From assembly GCA_029204225.1 (NCBI GenBank), contig CM055110.1, forward strand, positions 32,804,240-32,868,239: DNA of 64,000 nucleotides, in the 5' to 3' direction. A model generated the notes under the pieces. The model saw only the letters and a list, made by a program, of their open reading frames with translations, did not search any database and was not told the origin of the DNA. This DNA comes from Diphasiastrum complanatum (Eukaryota > Streptophyta > Lycopodiopsida > Lycopodiales > Lycopodiaceae). Below, one piece after another: positions 53,447 through 64,000 of this stretch (its first letter is position 1; each line of letters starts with the position of its first letter). The translations under genes were made by a program, and so were the position numbers.

Positions 53447-54790
53447 AGTAAGATGGGATCTGCTGGAGCATACCTTCTAGAAGCTAGTGAGAGATTGAAT
53501 TCTACAAATTATGCTATTTGGAAGGTTAGGATGGAGTCACTCTTGGTGCTTCAAGACCTTTATGAGTTCTTGATTGAAGATGAAGATGAACCTCTAGGTG
53601 CACAGGAGTTAGCTAGATACAAGAAGAGATCTAGGCTTGCACTTCATTGTGTGAAGATGAATGTGAGCAATGATATGTTGAGAGAAGAATCAGCATGTAA
53701 TAGTGCTAAAGAGGCTTGGGAGTCTTTAAAATCAATCTATGAATCTAGTAACACTTCAAGAGTACTCATGCTTAGAAATCAGATTTTGCAAAGCATGAGG
53801 AGAAGTGAGGAGAGTGCACAGAATTATGTACTCAGAATCAAGTCTCTAAATAGGGAGTTGGATTCCATTGGAGAGAAGATTCATGATGGAGAGCTTGTAC
53901 AAATTGTTCTTAATGGTCTAGGAGATGACTTTGCAAATTTGGTTCAAAGTTTTGCCATCCAAGACACTTTGCCAACTATAGAAAAACTTCACAGTGTATT
54001 AGGGGCTGAAGAGTGTAGGATGCTCCATGCAAAATCTAGGATGAGTTCTTTGTCTTTGCAGGATGGTGATGAGAAAGACAATTTCTCATCCAAGGGCAAA
54101 AAGAAGACCAATGGAAAGAAGAAGCATCCAAAGGAGGCCAAATAAGAGGATGATGCATCAAGCTCAACGGACAAGTCAAAGCATAAATACTTCTTTTGTG
54201 GAAAGAAGGGGCATTATGCATCTGAATGCTACAAGAGGCTAAGAGCACAAGTGGAGGAGGACAAACAAGGAAACCTTGCAAAGGAGAAGGAGGAGGATGA
54301 AGTAGATGTATTCTTGATGGCATCTACATCCTCACCAACAAGCAATAGCAATTCAAGAGACAATTGGTGGATCGACAGTGGGGCTAGCTCCCACATGTCT
54401 TGTGAAAAGGACTTTTTCTCAACCTTACACTCTTTCAATGATTCCAAAAAGTTTGTCTTTACTGCAAATGATGAAGAGTGTAGGATAGATGGTGTTGGTT
54501 CCATCTCTTTGTATCTAGAATCTTCAAAATGCATGGATCTAGAAAATGTCATTTATGTACCATCAATCACCAAGAATATGCTTAGTGTTGGTCTACTCTT
54601 AGAAAGTGGTTTGGATGTCCACTTTAAGCATGGTGTTTGCTTCATCTTGAAGAATGATGTTTTCATTGCAAAGGGATTTAAACATGGAAGATTGTTTAAG
54701 TTGGAAGCTAGTGTTGCTTTTGAGTGGGTGAGCTTGGCAAAGGAGGAGATAACTCAAGAGGAGATCTTGGCGAAGTGTGATCTTGCTTGA
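53447..54790 (+). pseudogene. copia element H: gag and protease, nearly intact
   Basis: ATG at 53453 starts MGSAGAYLLEASERLNSTNY; a longer frame from 53429 adds eight residues unlikely to be native. Gag continues with AIWKVRMESLLVLQDLYEFL, LALHCVKMNVSNDMLREESA, AKEAWESLKSIYESSNTSRV, NYVLRIKSLNRELDSIG and VQIVLNGLGDDFANLVQSFA. One TAA at 54143 stops it in a Lys-rich linker; the same frame continues through the knuckle (YFFCGKKGHYASEC, first Cys changed to Tyr) and the protease WWIDSGASSHMSCEKDFFST, then DLENVIYVPSITKNMLSVGL and FIAKGFKHGRLFKLEA. Ends at a TGA at 54788 before the zinc domain of integrase. One stop and one lost Cys are the only lesions. Confidence 0.9.
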
Positions 54791-55240
54791 ATTGAGGAGG
54801 AGCATCCAAAGGAGGAAGATCTTGAGGATCAGCCTCAAAGCATGAGAGTTCCGAGGGAGTCCTCACTGACAATGGCTGAGTCATCAAATTGCATGCAAAT
54901 TGTCTATTCAAGTGTGCATCTTGCAAGGGTGGTGAGCATTGGAGAGTCTACTATCTTTGAATACTTTTTGGAAAGTAGTAGTAGACATGAGGTGACTTGT
55001 TTCTTACCTTAAACTTTAAGATTCATGGTGTTTATTACTTTGAATGACAAGACAATGAAATGGGATGCTTTGAAATCTACATTTGTTGTTGATAAAGCAA
55101 TTTCATTGGATAACTATTTTTTGTAATAGTTTGAATATGAGTCATAAAAGATGAAACATCATTTGCTTTGGAAATCTTTGTGTCCACATGCTTTGTGCAT
55201 GATCATTCCAATGTAAGGACCAAAGAAGAAGTCATTTAAT
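54791..55240. other. no gene recognised
   Basis: Follows element H; no integrase text is recognisable, so H is cut here. The first 50 bases keep Glu-rich coding-like composition but no motif. Confidence 0.4.
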
Positions 55241-58200
55241 ACAAAAGGAGCTTATGACCAGGTCATATATGACTAGAGATTGTCAATAGAGTTTTCAACT
55301 GAGAGTAAGCTTGTGTTCAGGACATTCAAGTAGATTAAATTTTATGTCCATATGCAAGAAAGCTTGATTTTGGTCCCTATGACTTGACATAAAATTACCG
55401 AACTCGATCAATCTCAAGTTTAGGACATTTAGATTGCTCTAATTCGATCTAATATGGGTTAAATTGTTCCTATCACTTGAGATAGCCCAAATTTGATGCC
55501 TATCAATTGAGATAGATTTTGGCATGTATTAAGTTTGGCTCTTATCACTCGAGACTGTCCATTGAGTAATTAAATCAGAGGAATCTTGAGTTTAGGACAG
55601 TTATATAGCTCAAATTTTATACAAATGACTAAGATAGCTCAAATTCAATGTGCAATGTGTACTTTAGGTCCATATCACTTGACATGGCCCATTGGGTGAT
55701 CAAATTCAATGAACATCAAATCTGGCGCATTTAGGTTGCTTGAATTTGATCCCTTATTGATGGAATTGACCCCCATTTATGAGATCGCTCCAATTATATG
55801 TCTATCACTCGAGGTAGCTTGATTTTGGACCTTATCACTCAAAATTGCCCATTGAGTGATAAAATTAAAGGAATCTTGAATCTAGGACATTCAAATAGCT
55901 CAAATTGATGTTTATCACTTGTGATAGCTCATGTTTGATGCATGTGTTCTGATTTTTGATCCTTACCGGTTGACATGGCTCATCAAGTGATCGAACTTGA
56001 TCAAAAATTTAGATTGTGCATGTTTGGTCCCTCATTGATGGAATTGGCCCCTATCATTTGAGATGGCTCAAATTGATGTAAATCACTTACGATAGCTCAA
56101 AGTTGACGCCAATCACTTGAGAGATGTCAATTTGGCTCTTATTACTTGAAATTGTCCATCAAGTGATCAAATCAGAGGAGTATTTGATTCAAAACAATAA
56201 AATAGCTCAAATTTGACGTTTATTGCTCTAGATAGATTGATATGCCTATCCTACAAGTTTGCTTTGAATTATTATCACTCGATGAGACTCAAGTTTAGGA
56301 CATTCAATTTTTGCCCAAAGTTTCGATCTCTTATTGATTGGCTCATACAACTCGAGATAGCTTATGATAAGTGCTTGAGAGTGTTTGGGTGGAAAGCAAA
56401 TGAAAGCTGCATGCAATCCAATGTGGAACAACGAAAGCTCAAATTTGACTTCAATCACCCATGACAGTTTGAGAAGAGTCAATTCTGGTCTGTGATGCTT
56501 TGCATGGCCCATTGATTCATACTTATTGTACAACAACGAGTTTAGTACATCCACATTGCTCAAGTTCCAACACTTATTGATGATATTTTATCCCTATCAC
56601 ATGAGATAGCTCAAATTTGCTACCTATCGCACAAAATATAGTTGAATTATTGGCCTTTATCACTCAAGATTATCCATTAAGTGATGAAATTAGCAAAATT
56701 TTGACTTCCAGACATTCACATAGCTCAAATTTTGTACCTATCACTTGGAATAGCCCAAAGTTGATGGGTTTCTCTTGACTTAGCTCATCAAGTGATGAAA
56801 ATCGACCAATATGCAGTTCAGTACATTCAAATTGATTATTTTTTATCTCTTATCAATGGAATTGGCCTGTGAAAAGTTTGAGTATGATGTGCATATATGA
56901 GAAAAGTCAATTTTGGTCCACGTTGCTTTACATGGCTCATTGACTCATCCTTATAGTCCAACATCAAGTTTATTATCAACTTTGCTCAAGTTCCACCATT
57001 TATTGATGATATTTGATTCCTATCACATGACCTAGCTCAAATTTGCTACCTATTACTAAAGATAGTTGAATTTTTAGCCTTTCTCACTTGAGATTGTCCA
57101 TGGAGTGATGAAATTTGCAACATTTTGACTTTGAGACATTGCGAAAGCTCAAATTTGGTACCTGTCACTTGGAATAGCCCAAACTCGATGTCTTTCTCTT
57201 TACTTAGATCATTGATTGATCAAAATCGACCAATATGGAGTTTAGTACATTCAAATTGATTATTTTTATCCCTTATCAATGGAATTGACCCGTACCACAC
57301 CATATAATTCAAAATTGTTTTCTATCATTTGAGATGGCACAATGTTGGCCCTTATCACTCAAGATTGTCCATTGAGAGATCCAGTTAGAGGAATCACAAG
57401 TTTAGAACAACAAGTAGCTTTAATATGATGTTTACATGTTGATTTTGGTCCCTGTCACTTGACATTGCTCATTCAATGACCATAGTTGACAAACACCACT
57501 CAAATTTGATGTCTATCACTGTAAACAATCCCATTTTGGCACTTGCCACTCGTCGCAAAAAAGAGTGACCGACTCCAATTTATGTTGAGCTTACAAAACT
57601 CAAATAGATCAAATTTGGTGCCTATCACTTGAGAAAGCCAAAATTTGATGCCTAACGTGCAATTTTGCAGCTTGTCACCCAATGCCAAGTCTAGGACATT
57701 AAGATAGATTGACTTCAACCCCTTGTCAATGAAATTTATCCCTATCACAAGAATTCATTGTGCATGGATAATTTTTTTATCCTTTATCAATGGAATAGAC
57801 AAGGGACCACATGATATAACTCAAAATATAGACAACTTGAAATACTGCAATATTGGCCCTTATTATAGCTAGATATTGTCCATTGAGAGATCAAGTTAGT
57901 GGAATCATGAGTTTAGAACATTCAAGTCACTTGAATTCGATGCTTACATGCGAGACAAATTGATCTTGGTGTCTATCACTTCAAATAGCTCATTGAGTGA
58001 TCATAATTGACCAACATCACATGAGATAGCTCAAACTAGATGTCTATCAAAGTAAATAGCCCCATTTTGGCCCTTGTCACTCGAATTTGGTACCTATCAC
58101 TCAAAATAGCTCAAATTCAATGCCTAGCATGTGATTTTGGTGCTTATTACTTGAATTTTGACTTAAAGACATTGAATGATTGTATTTGTTGGTGCCTATC

Positions 58201-58985
58201 ACTCAACATATATCAAATTAGATGCCAAACATGTGATTTTGGTGCTTATCAATTGACATGGCTGATCAAGTGATTAGAATCAACCAGTTTCAAGTCTAGT
58301 ATATTAAGAATTATCAACTTCGGATCCCCTATCACACAAGATAACTTTAGATTTGATGTTGAAGTAATCAAAGTGATTGAGTGTCTGGACTTGATCAATC
58401 TAAAGTTTGGGACAATATGTTTTGACCCTTAGAGATGGAATTGTCTCGTACAAGATGGCTTGAATTTGATGTCAACAACTCGTGGCAGTTTGAGTATGAT
58501 GTATACATATTAGAAAAGTCAATTTTGGTCCATGTTACTTTACATGGCTCATCGATTCATCCTTATTGTCCAGCATCAGTATATCCAAATTGATCGCGTT
58601 CCACGACTTGTTGATGATATTTGATTCCTATCACATGAGATAGCCCGAAGTTGCGACTTAGCATTCAAGATAGTTTGATTTTTGGCCTTCATCACTCATG
58701 ATTGTCCATTGAGTGATGAAATTAGCAAAATTTTGACTTCAAGACATTTAAATGGCTTGAATTTGGTACCAATCACTCGTCACTCAGCTTAGCCCATTGA
58801 GAAATCACTCCACGTAGCTACAACTTGATGTAGATCACCCGCGACAGTTGGAGTATGATGCGTACATATCAGAAAAGTCAATTTTGGTCCACAATGCTTC
58901 AAAAGGCAAATTTGATTCATACTTATTGTCCAACATCGAGTTTAGCTCAAGTTTGTCCCCTTCGACTATAAGAGATGGGGGTGTG
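55241..58985. repeat. degenerate higher-order tandem array (about 3.7 kb)
   Basis: Built from short phrases of 20-45 bases such as CCTATCACTTGAGATAGCTC, AAATTTGATG, GATTGTCCATTGAGTGATGA and CTTATTGATGGAATTG. The phrase around TTGTCCATTGAGTGAT occurs near 55558, 55852, 56153, 56675, 57094, 57364, 57884 and 58703: steps of about 295, 300, 520, 420, 270, 520 and 820, consistent with a basic unit near 270-300 bases and larger composite units. From 56570 to 57290 two unit types alternate with a 425-base super-period. Copies differ by perhaps 20-30 percent. No open frame is conserved. Confidence 0.85.
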
Positions 58986-59071
58986 CACAAAAACATGTCC
59001 TTGAGGACAGTTGATTAATGTCATAGTACTGTTTGGAATTGAACAAAATCGAGTGTAAAAGAGCGCGCCCC

Positions 59072-59900
<829 letters not shown>

Positions 59901-59912
59901 GAATGGGCAATT

Positions 59913-61570
59913 TTAATCTCAACAATCCAAACTCAATTGTATTAGGGTCAGGGACAGGAAAGAAAAGGCGGTTCACTGGAAAGGAAGGACAAAGTAGTGT
60001 AAAGAGCGACCTACCTATCAAAAGGCTGAATTTCTACCGGGATTAATCGATGTGCAGGATGGGAAAAGGACAAAAAGGAGAGAAGTCAGTTTCTCGGTGA
60101 CAAGACATCTTCAGCTGACTACTAGCAGTGATTCAGGGAGCTCTTTTTTACATTTATGTTACCGCAATAGAGTTTTTGAGACAATCCATGTGAAGTCTTT
60201 TTACACTCATGTTTTATTCAGACTATTCGGTGTTGTAGATGAACGCTTTCATGATATTACGTTTGGTTGGATTTATCTACCAAGTGTCAAAAGTGTTTGG
60301 TATTTTCTCTTTGATGTTTTCTGTGATTTTGACATAGAAAACTCGCATACTTGTGAATGCTTATCTCTTAATAGATTGATGAACTTTGTTGCTGAAAAAT
60401 TTGGGCATATCATTTCTATAAATAACAATATTGTTAAAAGCCCTGTTTTACGTAAATCTTTAGAAATGGGTCTCAATCATATTACTTTGAGAAAGAATAA
60501 TGCTAATGAGGTGGCTTCTGAACTTTATGATGGACAGTTCAACGTAATTAAACTCTTGCCCACGCACAAACATTTGGATGAAGAAATTACAATAAGGGAG
60601 CATGCGACTTTTTGTATAAACATTGCCCTAGAAAATATCAACAAAAGAACTTGGCTATATGGCAATAAGGACACAACTGCAAAAATACAAACTACTAAAA
60701 ATGAAAGACATTGGCTCACAAAATTGCTCTACATCAATGGCATTGACAAGGCACAACACAATCCTAGTTTTGTATGTAGATTCCTTGTATGGAAGCTTGC
60801 CCTAGATAGACTTAACAGTCCTAACTTTAGCCCCTTTCCTAATGATCAAGAAAACTCAGTTACGAAAACTATCACATATGTAATGGAAAAACTAACCGGT
60901 TTCTTATGCAACATCTTCTTGGGGAACGACTCTTTGTCGTATTTACTATGTACTTACAAAGACCACAAGGAATCTTTTAGATGGATCACCATGCGCTTGA
61001 TTGTTGCTTTACGAGACTCGCAAAATTCCTAACAGGATCTCTTGGTATGCTGTCACCGTTCCTCAAGGAAGGGGCAGGCCTTAAGACGAAAACATACAAG
61101 GGTATTCCAAATGTGAATACATGCTTATTTTGGCAATGTGAGTCCTCTATTGATTTTTATCTCAATCTACCATCAAAGATTACCAATGTATGGGTTGTGG
61201 ATATTTCTAAATGCTATGAAAACATACCTTTAGACGACACTAATGGGTTGAAAACTATCATGAATAAATCCATTATTTATGCTTTCAAACATTCTAATAA
61301 GATGCTTCTGAGTCTCGAGTGGGAACAAGAAAGGGAAGTCTTTAAGTGGTCATGGGCTAATAAAAAGTCTGAGGATGGTACAATATCGATAAAGACCTCT
61401 TATGCTTGTGGAATGCCTTCTTAATAGACAATTCTACTGTTAGATTAGGAAACAAAACCTAGAGACAGATTTGTGGTATACCAATGGGTTTTTCATGCTC
61501 ACCTACATGGTGTAACTGGTATCTTGTGTTTTCTGAAGCTCAGTTTACTTAATGGAAAGATTTTGGAATG
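59913..61570 (+). pseudogene. Penelope-like element reverse transcriptase, decayed
   Basis: Open text starts near 59913 (KKRRFTGKEGQSSVKSDLPI), passes a TAA at 60045 and runs as a 326-residue frame from 60052. It contains an HTCECLSL motif (CxC at 60352-60360), then FGHIISINNNIVKSPVLRKS followed by LEMGLNHITLRK, a pattern I know from the N-terminal region of EN-containing Penelope-like elements. RT motifs: LLCTYKDHKESFRWIT near 60943-60990 (KxHK.. of RT1/2); a frame change at 60985; WVVDISKCYENIPL with the catalytic Asp at 61200 (RT3); a TAA at 61423; then in a third frame CGIPMGFSCSPTWCNWYLV near 61472-61530 (RT4/5, GIPMG..SP..N), with a TAG a few codons earlier where Trp is likely. The YxDD motif is not convincingly present: sequence after about 61584 looks foreign. 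No GIY-YIG endonuclease was found downstream. Confidence 0.72.
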
Positions 61571-61954
61571 ACTCTTACTTTCCCTGTTGGACATATACTC
61601 CAGTATTCTGTAAATGATTATGATTTTGGATTCTAGGAAATTATGATTTAAATATTTATGGTTGACAGATCATAAATAGATACTGAATTATTGTAAGAGG
61701 ATTATAAGAAATGGTGATGGCTCTTAAGTGTGATGATTAATTCTTGATCTATTATTTGAATAAGAATTCAGATCAATGTTTTGAATCTCTCTCTCCAGTA
61801 TTTTGAATCTCTCTACTCCAGTATTTTATTTGAGAACCTATGGATCTCACAGACATTCTCACAAGATAAGTATTTTATTGGTGGAGAATTTAATTCATCT
61901 AGTGGATGTTATTTTGCTACAGTTTATGGTCTGGAAATGCTTGAGTACAATTCT
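61571..61954. other. no gene recognised; possible LTR-like start
   Basis: At 61584 TGTTGGACATATACTCCAG begins, text reminiscent of a copia LTR start, and CTCCAGTATTTTGAATCTCT is tandemly repeated at about 61793-61830. It runs up to the hairpin element without a clear end. It may be an insertion that cut off the Penelope-like RT. Confidence 0.3.
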
Positions 61955-62405
61955 TCATTTGATTGGATCTCCAGTTATCATAGGAGACAGACAAGTCTAT
62001 TTCTCTGTGTGCTAGTCCCTAGTAACTATCCTCAGACAAGGAGAACTCTGTGTACAATTTACAATGCTAGCTATGTTCTCCTTGTCTGAGGATAGTTACT
62101 AGGGACTAGCACACAGAGATCATTTTCTGGAGATGGGCTTTCACTGAACAGATAAACTTTGAAAATTAAGCATTTTCAGGCAGACGACTGGGAAACAATT
62201 GTTGCAACTTCTGGTCTAGTTTGATCACATCTGTTGAAATGAGAGTATGTTTTACTTCATTGATGGATATAAATTGATTTGTATAAACAATACAAAACCA
62301 TGCTTCCATTGAGTAAAGATTTTCTTCAGAGCAAAAGTGTAACAGACTAGCATATTTCTACGCAGAAAGTTATTCCAATGACATGTATACTACAGTATCT
62401 CAAAT
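61955..62405. repeat. hairpin element, copy 2
   Basis: Matches 36894-37334 along its whole length. Its inverted arms, 62003-62046 and 62075-62118, are 44 bases each and pair perfectly, around a 28-base loop. The minus-strand open frame of copy 1 is also recognisable here (CTTCATTGATGGATATAAATT and flanking text) but with changes. Both copies end at GTATCTCAAAT; the left edge is near TTGGAT(T/C)TCCAGTTATC. Confidence 0.88.
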
Positions 62406-63460
62406 AAAACACTTCTATCTTGAACCTAGATGGTTTCCAAGCATAGAAAGGAAGATTGAAACACATGCAACACTTTGCACACACTAAGAATGGATTACAA
62501 AATCAAACCAACCTGAACACACTCTTGCTTAAGCTCTCAAACTTTCCAGCAAGTGACCAAATCAAGTTATGGTGTGAAGAGTTACTTGCATTCTTAGAAA
62601 ATACCCAAAACTAGGATGCCAAGATTACCTAGTAATGAACAAACTTGATCAACATATGATCAACACACTAAGATATTGATTCAACCTGTAAAACCACATG
62701 TAAACCACACTTCTAAAAGTTTATAAACTCCAGCAAGTGATAAATACAAGATTTAGAGGTGAATGAATGAGCACACTTAGTGAATCACAAGACTAGCTTC
62801 ACTATCTTGTCAAATCTTGGTGTTTAGATGTAGATCTAAGATCACTTCACATGAGAATGTTCCTCAACCTGTTAAGAACCTGAAAACACACTTGCATAAT
62901 GGTTAACACCTTCCAGCAAATGCTCCAATCAAATTACATAAGGAGAGTTACTTACATGCTCAACAAAGTACACCAAAATTTATGCCAAAATTGATGACAA
63001 TCATTACAATATGCTCTTCACAATGGAGCTTACAATATGTTCACCCAAAAAAGGGGATCTTTCATCCAAATGGGAGCTTTGCTCAGCCTTTAGGAGAATT
63101 ACAACTCACTCAAAAGAGCATTTGTCATCCACTTAAGGAGAAGTTTCATCCACTTAAGGAGAGTGTTCATCCAAGAATGGAGATTGTCAACAATAGGATT
63201 GAAAAGAACATTGTTAGTATTGAATATGCACAAGCCTCACAATCACAAATGATTAGGTGTTATGATCTGATCCAAAATAGTTTCTTTTCAGCCTCTGATC
63301 TTCAATAGACCTGAAATATGCTTTTGATCCACAAGTTCAACTCGCAAAACAAAGGTTAGTAAGATTTGATCAACAAAGCAATGCAAAATCATGCTAGAAC
63401 TTGATCAAACATCCAAATATCACCAAAAATGGAATACTTACTGTAAATAGAAGCCAACCA
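62406..63460 (-). repeat. leader of LTR element K with 175-185 bp tandem units
   Basis: CAACCTG starts units at 62509, 62682 and 62865, each with ACAC(A)CTTGC-type text and a CTCCAGCAAGTGA or TTCCAGCAAATGC word at about 45 bases. The first and third are most alike (both continue CCAATCAA..TTA..GAGTTACTT). Near 63110-63170 a 24-base CCACTTAAGGAGAAGTTTCAT-like word is also duplicated. On the minus strand this is the leader after the PBS at 63461, or a captured region; no gag is recognised before 62406. Confidence 0.6.
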
Positions 63461-63472
63461 GCTCTGATACCA
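63461..63472 (-). promoter_or_regulatory. primer-binding site of LTR element K
   Basis: Minus strand TGGTATCAGAGC, the exact plant initiator-Met tRNA PBS, directly next to an LTR end (..TTTTTCACA). Confidence 0.9.
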
Positions 63473-64000
63473 TGTGAAAAATACAGATCCTAAGTGGATC
63501 TAAACTCCAAGATCATTGGCTTGAATGCTTGCACTCCAAACTACATAAGCTAGGAATTGGCAACACATTCTATGCTACCTAGAATGCAAAGAACTTGATC
63601 AAAAAGCATTTATCACAAATGGAAACTTCCATAAACATCAAGTGCGGCCCAAAATAGCATTATACAGTCCATAATACATCAGCCTATCACTTTTGGAAAG
63701 CACCTAAGATCATACACAATAGCTTGAAGACAATACACACAACAATGCTCTCAATGGAGGAAGAAACAATGACAATGATCTATTGATCTCAATGAAGCAT
63801 ACAAAAGGTTTTTCCAACCTGTTCTCCACGACTTCCCTACTATTTATGGATGAGGAAGATGACTCTCTCTCCTCTCTCTAGAAGGTACTTGACCCTAGAT
63901 ATTCCCTATATAGGAAAAATAGCTAAAAATGGCTTATATGACCAAAATACATCAAAATGGTCTCATTTTGAAGGGTATGAAGTTTGACACTTCATCATAC
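63473..64000 (-). repeat. 5' LTR of element K, running off the window
   Basis: Begins with TGTGAAAAATACAG next to the PBS and continues to the window edge. It contains CTCTCTCCTCTCTCTAGAAG near 63868 and TATATAGG near 63907, which could be part of the promoter region on the minus strand. The outer end is not visible. Confidence 0.75.

Noticed and set aside
56246-56563. 105-residue minus-strand frame
   Set aside because: It lies inside the degenerate tandem array and is not conserved in the other units.
55241-58985. CRISPR-like array
   Set aside because: Units are long, strongly diverged and without uniform spacers; the surrounding DNA is eukaryotic retroelements.
60981-61424. Considered as a separate gene downstream of the 326-residue frame
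   Set aside because: It is the continuation of the same Penelope-like RT after a frameshift, as the order of RT motifs shows.
61781-62089. 102-residue frame after the Penelope-like RT, considered as an endonuclease
   Set aside because: No GIY-YIG signature is present, and its end lies within one arm of the hairpin element.
62982-63308. 108-residue plus-strand frame with HPLKE repeats
   Set aside because: It runs antisense to the LTR element whose PBS is at 63461, overlaps a short direct repeat and shows no known motif.

Overview
The window looks like repeat-dominated nuclear DNA of a plant (streptophyte). Evidence: nearly every recognisable protein is Ty1/copia; several primer-binding sites are complementary to the initiator-Met tRNA in the usual plant form (TGGTATCAGAGC); a captured fragment matches the plant-type ISWI chromatin remodeller; and there is a short TTTAGGG-like stretch. 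A decayed Penelope-like reverse transcriptase near the right end would be unusual in a flowering plant and fits a fern, lycophyte, bryophyte, conifer or streptophyte alga better; that lineage guess is inference. I see no intact host gene, no rRNA or tRNA gene, no CRISPR and no prokaryotic signal. Base composition is AT-rich except for a small GC-richer patch at about 12.66-13.07 kb.

Layout. 1-3.2 kb: LTR relic and simple repeats. 3.4-9.7 kb: a plus-strand copia element (D) with LTR, gag, protease, integrase, a deleted reverse transcriptase, a 1.2 kb insertion and RNase H. 9.7-14.3 kb: mostly blank, with copia and gypsy scraps. 14.3-16.3 kb: a plus-strand leader with PBS, then a long palindrome made of gypsy RNase H sequence and an inverted gypsy RT piece. 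16.3-18.9 kb: a decayed copia block duplicated at 35.3-36.9 kb. 19.3-24.4 kb: a non-autonomous LTR element with LTR, PBS, PPT, acidic ORFs unlike gag or pol, and an antisense captured ISWI fragment. 24.5-29.7 kb: copia element B joined through an LTR to a gag-only derivative C. 29.7-34.5 kb: two further copia gag-protease pieces (G, X) and two LTRs of family X. 34.8-37.3 kb: unknown coiled-coil ORF, the duplicated block and a hairpin element. 37.4-41.3 kb: copia derivatives E and F, F carrying what look like captured host exons with an intron. 41.3-43.3 kb: a second, inverted copy of C. 43.3-48.2 kb: copia J and A with PBS and LTRs. 49.6-53.1 kb: low-complexity and CCGA-motif arrays. 53.4-54.8 kb: copia gag-protease H. 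55.2-59.0 kb: a degenerate higher-order tandem array, then a (TC)68 tract. 59.9-61.6 kb: Penelope-like RT. 62-64 kb: second hairpin element, then leader, PBS and LTR of a copia-like element (K).

The elements share a history: nested insertion, inverted duplication, repeated internal deletion of pol, and decay in which in-frame TAG codons often stand where Gln (CAG) or Trp (TGG) codons are expected, the pattern expected from deamination of methylated cytosine. The best candidates for something undescribed are the non-autonomous element with the ISWI fragment (19.3-24.4 kb), the Penelope-like RT (59.9-61.6 kb), the two-copy hairpin element (36.9 and 62.0 kb), and the possible captured exons in element F (40.3-41.3 kb).

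Limits: all homology calls are from reading translations by eye. Boundaries of LTRs without a visible partner are approximate, and identities were not computed.
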